Shown here in pieces: positions 8,866 to 17,840 of a stretch of 64,000 bases of DNA. Numbering within the stretch: the first letter of the stretch is position 1; the number at the start of each line of letters is the position of its first letter. The position numbers and the translations under genes are program-made. Source of the DNA: AP-15 sp963700185 (GTDB lineage: Bacteria; Pseudomonadota; Alphaproteobacteria; ATCC43930; CGMCC-115725); the NCBI GenBank assembly GCA_963700185.1, contig CAVOWP010000007.1, positions 496,001 to 560,000 of the forward strand, given 5' to 3'. The notes under the pieces are model-generated. The model was not told where the DNA came from. It worked only from the letters and a program-made list of their open reading frames with translations, and ran no database searches.

Positions 8866-9219
8866 TCACCGCATTGTTGGCATGAGGTATTCGGCGCCGG
8901 CGCGGATGCCGGTGGGCCAGGGGCCGTCACGGTCTTTGAGACGGGTGGGGAAGCGCACGCCTTCCATGCCGTGCACCGCCATGTCGCCAAACACGGAACG
9001 CTTTCAGCCGCCAAAGTTGTGGAAGGCCATCCGCACCTGGATCGGCACGTTTACGCCGACCATGCCGATCTGAATGCGGTTGGCGAATTCGCGCGCGGCG
9101 TCGCCGTCGCGGGTGAAGATCGCGACGCCATTGCCGTATTCGTGGTCGTTTACGAGCTGTCTCGCGCTGTCGAAATCGGGGGTGCGCACGACCGACAGAA
9201 CTGGCCCGAAAATCTCCTC
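8866..9219 (-). pseudogene. mmsA: Methylmalonate-semialdehyde dehydrogenase, 3' remnant
   Basis: Only the last quarter of the gene is left. Reading the minus strand directly after the TAG of the amidohydrolase gene, EEIFGPVLSVVRTPDFD, then EYGNGVAIFTRDGDAAREFA and GMVGVNVPI are characteristic of CoA-acylating methylmalonate-semialdehyde dehydrogenase. FGG is followed by TGA where the family has Trp, then KRSVFGDMAVHGMEGVRF continues in frame. A further indel falls before WPTGIRAGAEYLMPTMR and a TGA at 8866-8868. The catalytic Cys and NAD-binding regions are absent. This is an inactive relic joined to the amidohydrolase by deletion. Confidence 0.85.
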
Positions 9220-10293
9220 CTATGCCGGCTTGATGGCCAGCAACTTCTCCGCAGTCCCTCCCAGCATCGCCACGCGCTCGGCGTCGCTCAACCCCGGGGT
9301 GCCGAGGATGTGGTCGACCGCCGTTGTGGTCCAGGGAAACGGATAGTCGGTCCCCAAGACGATCTGGCTCACGCCGACCTCGGCGATCAGGTGGCGCAAT
9401 CCTTCCGGCGTGAAAACCATCGAGTTGTAGTACAGCTGCCTCAGATATTCGCTCGGCTTCTTCTTCAGTGTCTTAGTGCATCGCGCGGGGAAGGTCAGGC
9501 AGCCTTGATCCGAGCGGGCGGCGTAGGAGGGCAGATAGCCGCCGGCATGAGCGGCGCAGATCTTGAGCCCGGGGTATGCATCGAGCGTTCCCTCGAAAAT
9601 CAGGTGGGACAGCGCGATCGTCGTCTCGAGCGGGTTGCCGATCGCGTTGTCCAGCACGCCGTTCCCTTTGAGCCGGCCAGAGGCGCGGAGCTCGGCGGTG
9701 CCTTGCGGATGGATGAAAATCAGCACGCCGAGCTGCTCGGCCTTGGCCCAGAACGGATGAAATTTCGGATCCGACAGCTCCTCGCCATTGACGCTGCCGC
9801 CGACCAGCGCGCCGCGCAATCCGAGCTGCTTGGCCGCATATTCGAGCTGCTCGGCGGCGAGATCCGGGTGCTGCAGAGCGACCGATGCCAGAGCGACAAA
9901 CCGGTCCGGCTGAGCCGAACAGATCCCGGCGAGCTTCTCGTTCTGCAGCTTGACGACCTGGCCGGCGAGTTCGGGCTCGGCCTTGTACCAAAAGACCGGG
10001 TTGATGCTGAGCGCTTCGATGTCGATGCCCTGCTCGTCCATCACCTTGATGCGTTCCGGCGAGACTACGAGAGACTGCAGCTGCACCTTCAATCCCATCA
10101 GCGCATTCGCCTCGGGCACATGGCAATGCGCGTGCACGTCGACAGTCCGAACGCGCTTTCCGTTGACCACAACCTCGCGTCGCCGCTGCGGCGCCTGCGC
10201 CAACGCAGGGCTCGTCAGACCGCATCCGATGAACGCAAGAGCCGTCAGCGCCCGGGCAGCATGGCAGAGCATGTCTCTTCGGTTTGCCGTCAT
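9220..10293 (-). CDS. Exported amidohydrolase (ACMSD-like), Tat-type signal
   Basis: A 357-residue amidohydrolase_2 family protein. The N-terminus has a twin-arginine (NRRDML) followed by a hydrophobic stretch and SPALAQA, a likely signal-peptidase site, so a cofactor-loaded periplasmic enzyme is expected. VDVHAHCHVPEA near residues 51-62 supplies the HxH metal ligands, IFIHPQG another His, ICAAHAGGYLPS a third, and VLGTDYPFPW the catalytic Asp. The stop codon abuts an mmsA remnant that continues in the same frame. The C-terminal GGTAEKLLAIKPA looks complete. The cupin gene 41 bases upstream on the same strand is probably co-transcribed. Substrate unknown. Confidence 0.85.
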   Translation of the reverse strand: MTANRRDMLCHAARALTALAFIGCGLTSPALAQAPQRRREVVVNGKRVRTVDVHAHCHVPEANALMGLKVQLQSLVVSPERIKVMDEQGIDIEALSINPVFWYKAEPELAGQVVKLQNEKLAGICSAQPDRFVALASVALQHPDLAAEQLEYAAKQLGLRGALVGGSVNGEELSDPKFHPFWAKAEQLGVLIFIHPQGTAELRASGRLKGNGVLDNAIGNPLETTIALSHLIFEGTLDAYPGLKICAAHAGGYLPSYAARSDQGCLTFPARCTKTLKKKPSEYLRQLYYNSMVFTPEGLRHLIAEVGVSQIVLGTDYPFPWTTTAVDHILGTPGLSDAERVAMLGGTAEKLLAIKPA

Positions 10294-10334
10294 CTGTGTT
10301 TCCCCCTAAGAAAAAAGGCTTCAGGCGCGAAGCG

Positions 10335-10685
10335 CTATTCGATCGGCACGAAAATCGAATGCCGGATCTTCCCCTCGACATGCTGCGACAAGTGGCCCTT
10401 GCCCGTGGTGTCCTCGACCAGGATCACCTCGCCGACCCCGATCACCCGGCTCTCGCCGTCGCTGGCGGTTATCTTCACCCCGGCGTCGAGATTGATGATG
10501 TATTGCCGGCGCGGCGCGGGGTGCCAGTCGACGTCATGCTCGGCTCGCGTCTCGCGGAAGATGATGCCGGTCGCCGGCAGGCGCTTGGAAAGCTTGCTGC
10601 CTCGGCGCTCCTCGACCCACTCCACTTCGATGTCGCGGAAATGCGATTGGCCGCTCGCGTCGGTATATAGGTTATGTATGCGCAT
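10335..10685 (-). CDS. Small cupin-domain protein
   Basis: A 116-residue single-domain protein. Residues about 35-110 fit a one-domain cupin: DVDWHPAPRRQYIINLDAGVKITASDG forms the first beta-hairpin and GEVILVEDTTGKGHLSQH the second, with His residues in the usual places. Proteins of this type are often lyase-, isomerase- or regulator-like, and the chemistry cannot be told from sequence. The ATG at 10685 has GGAGGAG eight bases upstream. The preceding gene in the operon is an opine dehydrogenase remnant and the following one is the exported amidohydrolase, so the three were probably one catabolic unit. Confidence 0.7.
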   Translation of the reverse strand: MRIHNLYTDASGQSHFRDIEVEWVEERRGSKLSKRLPATGIIFRETRAEHDVDWHPAPRRQYIINLDAGVKITASDGESRVIGVGEVILVEDTTGKGHLSQHVEGKIRHSIFVPIE

Positions 10686-10711
10686 CGGCGTCTCTCCTCC
10701 AACTGACTTGG

Positions 10712-10960
10712 CTAAGTGAACCCTTCTTCCATTACACGCCGGATCTGCGTTGCGTCCATACCGGCCAGGCCCAAGCACTCAAGCGTGCGCCCTTCAGCCG
10801 CGAAGTCTTTCCCGTCATGCTTCGCAGATCGCAATGAGCGCATCGGTTGCTGGAATCCTCAACCTCGCCGCCGTCTGGTCGATCAGGCTGACGAGAATGC
10901 CCTTGCCGAAACCTACGGGCTCGATGGTCACGGCACAGTGCCGCAGGCGCACGGGAGCGG
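10712..10960 (-). pseudogene. NAD/NADP opine (octopine/nopaline) dehydrogenase family, 3' remnant
   Basis: On the minus strand, IDQTAARLRIPATDALIAIC and, one frame over, GKDFAAEGRTLECLGLAG followed by MDATQIRRVMEEGFT before a TAG at 10712. This is the usual C-terminal signature of octopine/opine dehydrogenase family proteins (AEGRTLxxLGLAG). A one-base shift near 10815 separates the two halves, and the nucleotide-binding N-terminus is missing. It ends 27 bases before the cupin start, so it was probably the first gene of that operon. The family assignment rests on a short motif. Confidence 0.5.
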
Positions 10961-11027
10961 AGACCGATCACGGGCGTTTGCCAAAATGCGCCAATCGCAG
11001 TCAGTTGTCTCATCGGGGACGGGAAGA

Positions 11028-12824
11028 ATGAATTCTTACGCAAAAATCGCAGAAAAGTTTCCTGCAAGCGCCGCGCTCATCTTTGCCGCAGGCTTGCTGC
11101 TGACAACCACGGGCCGGTCCTACGCTCAAGCAAACGAAGCCGCGACGGCGGGCGCGAGCGCCTGCGTCGGGGATAATGGCGGCATCACGCTGTCTCCAGG
11201 CTTTTGCGCAACCGTTTTCGCAGACAAGCTTGGCCATGCCCGGCACATGGCGGTGGCTCCCAACGGCGTCGTCTACGTCAACACCTGGAGCGGGCGCTAT
11301 TACCACAACGACACGCCCCCACCGGGTGGGTTTCTGATTGCGCTGCAGGATACGAAGGGCGACGGCCGGGCCGACAAGATCGTCCGCTTTGGTCCAACCA
11401 AGGCGGAGGGCAACGCGGGAGGAACTGGCGTCGCCCTCTACAAGGGCTACCTCTATGCCGAGACGAACGATCGCATCGTACGCTACCAGCTGCCGTCGAC
11501 TGGGATCGAGCCGACCGGAGCGCCGGAGACCGTCGTGTCAGGGTTGCCGCTGAGCGGCGATCATCCGATGCATCCCTTGGCGATCGACTCCCAAGGCAAT
11601 CTCTATGTCGATCTGGGATCCGCAACGAATTCGTGCCAAAGCCAGAATCGCATGCCAAATGTGCCGGGCAACGACCCATGCACGGAATTGGAAACCCGAG
11701 CCGGTACCTGGCGCTACGACGCCAACCGGCTCGACCAGCATTTCTCGCCTGCGGAGCGCTTCGTCACGGGTCTCCGTAACGGCGAGGGGATCTCCTTCGA
11801 TTCGGCGGGCAGAATTTTAGCCACCCAGCATGGCCGCGACCAACTCGGGCAGAACTGGCCCAAGCTTTACACGTTGAAGCAGAACGCCGACCTGCCGGCC
11901 GAGGAGCTGGTCGAACTGCGCCAAGGAAGCGATTTCGGCTGGCCGGAATGCTATTACGATGGTTTCCAGAAGAAGCTGGTCCTCGCCCCCGAATATGGTG
12001 GCGATGGTGGAAAGTCGGTGGGCGTCTGCTCGCAGAAGGAGGCGCCGATAGCGGCGTTCCCGGCCCACTGGGCGCCCAACGACATGCTGATCTATGTGGG
12101 CGGCCAGTTCCCGTCTGCGTATAAAGACGGCGCCTTCATTGCATTCCACGGATCATGGAACCGCGCCCCGGAGCCGCAAGGGGGCTACAACCTGGTGTTC
12201 CAGCCATTGGCCGGCGGCAAGGCGTCCGGGCCGTTTGTGGTTTTTGCGGACGGATTTGCTGGAGCGATCAAGCAGCCGGGCCAGGCGGCACATCGCCCGA
12301 CCGGGCTGGCGGTCGGGCCTGACGGTGCACTCTATATCGCCGACGATCAGGGCGGTCGGATTTGGCGCGTTACCTTCCAGGGTGAGAACAAGGCCAGCGG
12401 AATTGCGGCCGCCGCGCCTGCGCCTCCCACCGGACAGGGTTCGACATCCGCCAATGTTCTGCCGCCAGAGGGCATTCATCCCAACGCCGGCGCAAGCTCA
12501 CTCCCGATACCGCCGGGCGCATCGCCGGACCAGGTCGCCTTCGGCGGGCGCATTTTTGAGGGGCAGGCCGATGGCGGGACATGCGCGGGATGCCACGGCA
12601 CGAATGGCAAGGGCACGGCAATGGGTTCCGATTTGACGAGCGGCAAGTGGCTGTGGGGCAATGGCAGTGTCCAGGCGATTACCCAGACGATCGCCCGCGG
12701 CGTACCGAAGCCCAAGAACCACGCGGGCGCGATGCCGCCCATGGGTGGCGCCCAGCTCTCCCAAGCCGATCTCGCCGCGGTGGCAGATTATGTATGGGCC
12801 ATCGGTCACCAGAAGCCGCATTGA
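11028..12824 (+). CDS. PQQ-type sugar (sorbosone) dehydrogenase fused to cytochrome c
   Basis: A 598-residue periplasmic protein. A Sec signal peptide (residues 1-35, ending near SYAQA) precedes a six-bladed propeller of the glucose/sorbosone dehydrogenase family. Markers are GFCATVFADKLGHARHMAVAP at the start of the domain, NGEGISFDSAG, GSDFGWPECYY, and GPDGALYIADDQGGRIWR in the last blade. After a Pro/Ala-rich linker a class I cytochrome c carries heme motif C519-A-G-C522-H523 and the likely axial Met in AMPPMGG. The fusion suggests direct electron transfer from an oxidised sugar or alcohol to the respiratory chain. ATG 11028 follows GGGAAG; the open frame extends upstream over the opine dehydrogenase remnant but is not supported there. 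Confidence 0.88.
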   Translation: MNSYAKIAEKFPASAALIFAAGLLLTTTGRSYAQANEAATAGASACVGDNGGITLSPGFCATVFADKLGHARHMAVAPNGVVYVNTWSGRYYHNDTPPPGGFLIALQDTKGDGRADKIVRFGPTKAEGNAGGTGVALYKGYLYAETNDRIVRYQLPSTGIEPTGAPETVVSGLPLSGDHPMHPLAIDSQGNLYVDLGSATNSCQSQNRMPNVPGNDPCTELETRAGTWRYDANRLDQHFSPAERFVTGLRNGEGISFDSAGRILATQHGRDQLGQNWPKLYTLKQNADLPAEELVELRQGSDFGWPECYYDGFQKKLVLAPEYGGDGGKSVGVCSQKEAPIAAFPAHWAPNDMLIYVGGQFPSAYKDGAFIAFHGSWNRAPEPQGGYNLVFQPLAGGKASGPFVVFADGFAGAIKQPGQAAHRPTGLAVGPDGALYIADDQGGRIWRVTFQGENKASGIAAAAPAPPTGQGSTSANVLPPEGIHPNAGASSLPIPPGASPDQVAFGGRIFEGQADGGTCAGCHGTNGKGTAMGSDLTSGKWLWGNGSVQAITQTIARGVPKPKNHAGAMPPMGGAQLSQADLAAVADYVWAIGHQKPH

Positions 12825-13034
12825 ACTGCTCAGGCGAGGGTACCTCGGCGAGGGCCCCAGTTGACCGCGGCAGAAAAATGTTTGTTCAGGGGCGCGACTG
12901 CCGCTAAGTGGCATAGGCGAGGTTTAAGCGGGCTCCTCCAAGCCTGCGCAGCCGGACTTTTGTTCGCAGGTTTCGAGGTGGCGTTTTTAGGATCGCCGTA
13001 CAAATAGTGACACCGCACTGCCCAGGAGAGGACT

Positions 13035-13420
13035 GTGATCGCTCACCTATCTATCGGTGTGCGCGACATCAACAGAAGCAAATCCTTCTACGATGTCGCC
13101 CTGGAGCCGCTCGGGTACAAGTGCCTGAGGCAGGCGAGAACCCTGCTAGGCTACGGGTACGGGCGCGAGAGCATTGCGCTCTGGGTCGTCTCCGCGGAGC
13201 GCCCGGTCCGGGCCGACGAAAAGTCGGGTTTGCACTTCTGCTTCGTGGCGCCAAGCCGCGCTGCAGTCGATGCGTTTCACGCCTTGCCTTGGGCGGCGGC
13301 GGTCGCGATAACGGCGCGCCCGGTCTCCGCACGCAATACGCCCCCGACTACTACGCCGCCTTCGTCCTCGATCCCGATGGATACCGGATAGAGGCCTACT
13401 ACGGCTCAGCCGAACGTTAG
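13035..13420 (+). pseudogene. VOC/glyoxalase-fold protein, frameshifted
   Basis: The start (MIAHLSIGVRDINRSKSFYDVALEPLGY) is a textbook VOC N-terminus with the first metal His. Around 13280-13300, after AVDAFHA, the match moves to another frame, which gives GRDNGAPGLRTQYAPDYYAAFVLDPDGYRIEAYY and a stop at 13420, including the expected final Glu ligand. The two halves together make a normal protein of about 128 residues. A one-base indel in a run of GGC triplets explains the break; it may be a real mutation or a sequence error. Confidence 0.75.
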
Positions 13421-13697
13421 CGTGGTCGAGGTCAAACAGGCTGGTCATCGCGGTGGCATCAGCCGAAGTCACGCCCTACACGAAAAGAACGATCCGGGCG
13501 GGAGGTTGGGGCTAAGCATGACCGTGGTCGAGGCGTTACGGGTTTTTCTTGCCGGTGCTTTGGAAGAGTATGCCAGGAGGAGGGCTGAATGCAGTTGATT
13601 GTCGAACTTGGCGGCTGGTGCCCGCACGGCGCAAATGACGAGAACGGTGGCACTTCCGGCGGCTTATGGTAGAAGCGGATTACGTTCGGAGCGACAT

Positions 13698-14051
13698 ATG
13701 GCCTACGACGCACCACTTCCTAAAAAACTGCCCGAGCCCGGATATTACTATCATTTCAAACACGACCCCGACGGGCTGCTGAACAACTATGCGTATTACA
13801 TCTATGGTGTCGGCCATCACACTGAAGATAATTGTCGACCAGAAGATGCTTTCATGCAAGTGTACCGACCGTTATACGAAACGGCATACGCCTACCGGAA
13901 CGGCGGGCTCTTCGATCTACGCCCCCTTCACATGTTTTTTGCGCCGGCAATTTGGAAGGGAAAAGACGTACCACGGTTCACTAGAATCCTCGATCCAGAC
14001 GTGATTGTACAACTAGAGGCAATCAAGGCCCGCATGTATCCGAACCCCTAG
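13698..14051 (+). CDS. DUF1653 domain protein
   Basis: A 117-residue cytoplasmic protein. GYYYHFKHD, YYIYGVGHHTED, MQVYRPLYE, LFDLRPLHMFF and DVPRFTRI follow the order of conserved segments in the small DUF1653 beta-barrel (YRHYKG..., GVARHSE, VVYRPLY, WVRPLEMF, PRF). The function of this family is not known. I chose ATG 13698 because the match begins there; the open frame reaches 13599 through unlikely sequence. It stands alone between the VOC gene and the first glycosyltransferase. Confidence 0.65.
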   Translation: MAYDAPLPKKLPEPGYYYHFKHDPDGLLNNYAYYIYGVGHHTEDNCRPEDAFMQVYRPLYETAYAYRNGGLFDLRPLHMFFAPAIWKGKDVPRFTRILDPDVIVQLEAIKARMYPNP

Positions 14052-14235
14052 CTAAGGATGAGTGCAACCCGCATTCTTCTGATCGTGTCGGTACCTTGGT
14101 CGACGACGACTGCCTGCAGGAGCTGCGTAAAAAGTGCTGCGCCGGTTCTGCTTGGAGTAACCGCGGGCCGTATTTTATAAAACCTTATCCGTAGGGCTGT
14201 CGGATGACATGAGTGGGGACTGCGAGGCAGATCTT

Positions 14236-15363
14236 ATGAGCGAGTGCTGGGGCGTTAGCATCATTGTCGTCAATTACAATAACGCCCGATTTCTGGCTGC
14301 TGCAATCGATAGCGCTCTTGCACAGGATCATCCGCTGTCTGAAGTGATTGTCGTGGACGACTGTTCAACTGACCACTCGCGAGCGATCATTTTGCGTTAC
14401 GGCTGCCGGATCCGATACCTCTTCCGCGACACCAATGGCGGCCAGGTCGTCGCGCAGGATAGCGCGTGGCCGCTCGCGCGCTATCCGATCCTGATCTTCC
14501 TCGACTCTGACGATCTTTTGTTACCGAATGCCGCCGCAACTGTCGCTGGCCTTTGGACGGCCGAGACGGTCAAGGTTCAGTTTCCCTTGGGAACGATCGA
14601 CAAAACGGGCCGGCCGCTCGGCCATGTTGCACCAAAATACCCGCCAAACCTCGATACGGCGACGCTGCGAGCAGAGCTCCTTCGGACCGGCGGATCGCCC
14701 AACTCACCGGGCAGCGGCAATGCGTATTCTCGGGCACTGCTGGAGCGGCTTAGCACCGACGGTGCCTTCGACCTCGAGAACCCGCACGACTATCACATGG
14801 ATGCGGTGTTGGAGTGCAATTCACCGTTCTATGGTGAGGTGATAACTCTTTACGAGCCGCTGGCCTGCTACCGGATTCACGACAGCAATATCTATGCGAT
14901 GAACGCCATCGAAAATGCGCGCTTCGCGATGAAGTGCCGTACCTTCGAGCTCAAAGTCGATTACCTTGCGCGCCGCTGCCGGCAATGGGGTATCGCTTTC
15001 GACGCGACCGCGGCCCGCAACGGTTCGATCTGGCTGCAGGAGTGCCGACTGGCCGCCGCAAAGATGGGCGGTAGGGCGGTGGAAGAACCGATCGCTGTCA
15101 CTCTTTACCGTGCAATCAAAGCCTGTATTGGCGCGCAGCTGCCGGCGGCAAATCGGATATTTCGGATCGTGTGGTTCATGAGCATCGCCGGCGCGCCGCG
15201 ACCTGTCGCGCGGCGGCTAATCGAGTTCCGTTTTGTCCCTAGCGTCAGGCCGGCGTGGTTCGAGCCGCTGTTGATGAAAGCGCTCGGCGCAACCGGCCGG
15301 GCCCGCGGCCAAGCTCGCCACACTGGCGGATCGGGAGCCGCCGGCACCAAACCGTCTAATTGA
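14236..15363 (+). CDS. Glycosyltransferase family 2
   Basis: A 375-residue GT-A fold enzyme. VSIIVVNYNNARFLAAAIDSAL starts the nucleotide-binding half, VVDDCSTDHS is the first acidic motif, and FLDSDDLLLP is the DxD equivalent that binds the metal-nucleotide sugar. NPHDYHMD and the YRIHD segment fall where the acceptor site lies. No membrane segment is obvious, so it is probably peripheral at the inner membrane. ATG 14236 is favoured (GAGG eight bases upstream); ATG 14209 is the alternative. This is the first gene of the polysaccharide locus and runs toward two glycosyltransferases on the other strand. Donor sugar unknown. Confidence 0.88.
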   Translation: MSECWGVSIIVVNYNNARFLAAAIDSALAQDHPLSEVIVVDDCSTDHSRAIILRYGCRIRYLFRDTNGGQVVAQDSAWPLARYPILIFLDSDDLLLPNAAATVAGLWTAETVKVQFPLGTIDKTGRPLGHVAPKYPPNLDTATLRAELLRTGGSPNSPGSGNAYSRALLERLSTDGAFDLENPHDYHMDAVLECNSPFYGEVITLYEPLACYRIHDSNIYAMNAIENARFAMKCRTFELKVDYLARRCRQWGIAFDATAARNGSIWLQECRLAAAKMGGRAVEEPIAVTLYRAIKACIGAQLPAANRIFRIVWFMSIAGAPRPVARRLIEFRFVPSVRPAWFEPLLMKALGATGRARGQARHTGGSGAAGTKPSN

Positions 15364-15384
15364 CGAGGACAAGGAAGGGTGTGA

Positions 15385-16341
15385 TCACCGCCCGGAGTAG
15401 GCCTTTGCGCTCTCGGCCCTGCGTTGGATCCAATAGCGATACTTACCCTTATTGTAGGAGTAAGCTTGTAAGCATTTGACCCAGAAGGGCGCTGGCGACA
15501 CGTAGCGGCAAACCCGATAGAGCAGCCCCCAGACAAACAATCGCGGCCAGATCCTGCTCGGAATGCCAAACCAGAACGACGATGGCGCGGTAGTGTCTGC
15601 ATCGCGAAACGCGCAGGTTTCTCCCCAACCTTCGTTGAACGCGGCGATGTAGTCGACCGTTTGCCGCTCCCGGCCGATGCAATGCTCCACAATTGCTTGC
15701 GGTATCCAATATCCCTTGGTCCCGCTCGTGAGCAGCCGCGCAATGACGTCCACTTCTTCGTCGTACCGGCGCCGGTCGGGCGCGAGGCCGAGATCGGGAT
15801 CGTATCGACACACGCGCTGCTCTGCCGTACGGACGGCAAAATTCGCGCCATAAGGGACCCGGCTTTCCGCGACCGACAAAGGCTGCACTTCGTCGCCGAA
15901 GTCGCGAATCGCGTATGGACCACCCAACACGCGCTCGCTTTCTGCGACCCATCTTTCCACCGGCGGTTCATACCGCGGTTTGATGCGGCCTCCGAAAACC
16001 ACCGCATCGGGCCAGCGCCGAAAGGCCTCAGCATAGGCTGTCAACCAGCTTGCGCCTACCACCACATCGTCATCCGTCCAAACGATATATTCTCCTCTGG
16101 CGGCGGCTATCGCGCGATTTCGAGCATTGGAAAGCCCGGGGCCTGGCTCGAACTCTCGCCGCATCGGCAGGCGATCACGATACTCCGCGATAACCGCGTC
16201 AGTGTGATCCGTGCTGTTGTTGTTGACCACGATGAGTTCCCAGGCAAGATCGCGGGCCGCTCGCATCGCGGCAAGCGAATTTAGAGTTCGCCGCAGTGAT
16301 TCTGCGCGATTGAAGGTACAGATGGCAACCGTTACGAACAT
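15385..16341 (-). CDS. Glycosyltransferase family 2
   Basis: A 318-residue GT2. VTVAICTFNRAESLRRTLNSLAAM, VVNNNSTDHT and WTDDDVVV (the metal DxD equivalent) are all present. An ARNRAIAAARGEY motif sits between them, and EHCIGRERQT may hold the catalytic base region. The C-terminus is strongly basic (YSYNKGKYRYWIQRRAESAK) and may hold the protein to the membrane. ATG 16341 is chosen because the fold begins there; the open frame runs back to 16371 and overlaps the previous gene. It is the second gene of a two-gene minus-strand operon. Confidence 0.88.
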   Translation of the reverse strand: MFVTVAICTFNRAESLRRTLNSLAAMRAARDLAWELIVVNNNSTDHTDAVIAEYRDRLPMRREFEPGPGLSNARNRAIAAARGEYIVWTDDDVVVGASWLTAYAEAFRRWPDAVVFGGRIKPRYEPPVERWVAESERVLGGPYAIRDFGDEVQPLSVAESRVPYGANFAVRTAEQRVCRYDPDLGLAPDRRRYDEEVDVIARLLTSGTKGYWIPQAIVEHCIGRERQTVDYIAAFNEGWGETCAFRDADTTAPSSFWFGIPSRIWPRLFVWGLLYRVCRYVSPAPFWVKCLQAYSYNKGKYRYWIQRRAESAKAYSGR

Positions 16342-16357
16342 CGCTCCAGTTCGCTGC

Positions 16358-17470
16358 TCAAGCCCAGCCAACGGCCGGACTCATAGCCCTGTTCTTGATT
16401 TCCGCCATATCCCTTCCTGCAGTACGGATCCGCATCCACCCCTGATTTTCGCGCAACAAGCCTAACCTTATCAGTTGCTCACTGCTTTCATATTCGACGC
16501 TGCCTGGATAGTGGAAGCTCAGGGCCGGGTTCGCCTTGAGCTTGGCCAAATAGCGTGCATATTCGCTCGCCCCGTCCCAGTGCTCTTTCCGAATCGCCTC
16601 GATATTTACGCGCGCGAAAAAATCTTCGAGAAACTTAAAATGCAGCAGAACTCCGGTGACCTCGGATAACCGGATCGGCGTCGTGGCGTGGGGGCCCACG
16701 TACCGGGTGCCGGGCAGCCAGCGGAGGAAAGGGATTTTTGTCAGAAAAGGGGCTCGCCTCAGCCGTATCGGCAGCGGAAATCCGATCGTCTCACTGATGT
16801 ACCAGATGATTCTCAGCAAGTAATAGTGCTTATGCAAGTATGGAAAAAACAAGCGCCATCTCGGGCCGCCGGTGACGTTGTATTCGGGGAAGTGTGGTCC
16901 CTGTAGACCAGGAATGCGCAGCCGGCGGCGCCAGAAATACTGGCTATCAAAATAGCGGCAGGCGTCTAGCAGCGAGCGGCGGGGTACCGCCGCCTCGGCG
17001 AGGGTGCCGGGTCCGTACATGTCGAGCAAGAATGAAAATATCCCTTGGGCATTGTTGCTGTCCAAATAGGCCGCGAGTTCCGGCAGCGGCTTGCGTTCGT
17101 AGCCCGGATAGATGAACCACTCGTCGGCATCGAGAATGAGACACCAGTGGTTCGTGCCATATTCGTCGAGAAGTGCCTGCTGCCACTCCAAGCCATAGCG
17201 CGAATCGGCGTATGAATTGCGCGTCAAGAATACGTGGCAATCCGGGTGGGCGAGCAGAAATTCCCTGGATCCGTCTGTGGATCCGTTGTCGACGACGAAA
17301 AACCGCCTGACCCCGATGCTGCGGTGGTGGGCGAGGTTTTGCGGCAGGCGCAGCATCTCATCGCGTACCGTCATGAATGCACGGATCTCGTTGCGATCGT
17401 CGTTGATGGGTCGATCATCAATCCGCAACAAAGTATGCACTTGTGTGCTTTCTCTCGGCAAATCTGCCAT
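16358..17470 (-). CDS. Glycosyltransferase family 2 (GT2_4-like)
   Basis: A 370-residue protein. EIRAFMTVRDEMLRLPQNLAHH, RFFVVDNGSTDGS and CLILDADEWFIYPG are the ordered motifs of the Glyco_tranf_2_4 group, in which the last DxD binds the donor. PHFPEYNVTGGPRWR and LLHFKFLEDF lie in the less conserved acceptor half. The start at 17470 has GGTCAGG directly upstream, and a promoter-like sequence lies about 20 bases further. Its 3' end overlaps the open frame of the next GT2, suggesting tight co-translation. Substrates unknown. Confidence 0.85.
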   Translation of the reverse strand: MADLPRESTQVHTLLRIDDRPINDDRNEIRAFMTVRDEMLRLPQNLAHHRSIGVRRFFVVDNGSTDGSREFLLAHPDCHVFLTRNSYADSRYGLEWQQALLDEYGTNHWCLILDADEWFIYPGYERKPLPELAAYLDSNNAQGIFSFLLDMYGPGTLAEAAVPRRSLLDACRYFDSQYFWRRRLRIPGLQGPHFPEYNVTGGPRWRLFFPYLHKHYYLLRIIWYISETIGFPLPIRLRRAPFLTKIPFLRWLPGTRYVGPHATTPIRLSEVTGVLLHFKFLEDFFARVNIEAIRKEHWDGASEYARYLAKLKANPALSFHYPGSVEYESSEQLIRLGLLRENQGWMRIRTAGRDMAEIKNRAMSPAVGWA

Positions 17471-17490
17471 CCTGACCGGCTACGCCGAGC

Positions 17491-17519
17491 AATATAATAT
17501 GATTGTTGTCGCGCCGCAA
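17491..17519 (-). promoter_or_regulatory. Possible sigma-70 promoter for the two-GT operon
   Basis: On the minus strand TTGCGG (17514-17519) and TATATT (17491-17496) are separated by exactly 17 bases, just upstream of the GT gene start at 17470. The remaining gap up to the divergent epimerase gene at 17841 (about 320 bases) holds no gene I can support. Confidence 0.35.
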
Positions 17520-17840
17520 TTATCTGAAAGCGGCCGGGTCAGTTCGGGTGACTATCAGTTGATTTCCGCCGTGCTCGCTGAGCCAATAGGTTCTCCCGCA
17601 ACCGCAGTCTGGCACCGGGCGCTCGTCGGTGCAAGCAGGCCGAGTGATTGCCGGCTTCCGTTGCGCCGAATGTTGAGATAAAACCCGATGATGCTGGTCA
17701 TCGTGAGATGAGGAACCGGGCGGGAGGGCTGAAAGAACTCTCAATGCCCATACCGCGGAATTCAGATTTCTGCGGACGCACCAGCCACCCTCGGCCCAGC
17801 AGTTGAGGCAGTATGAGGTTGACCCGCATGGAGAGGCATT

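Noticed and set aside
8575..10719. Plus-strand open frame of 714 codons
   Set aside because: It lies opposite the exported amidohydrolase, cupin and mmsA remnant, all of which have clear family motifs. The plus-strand protein has none.
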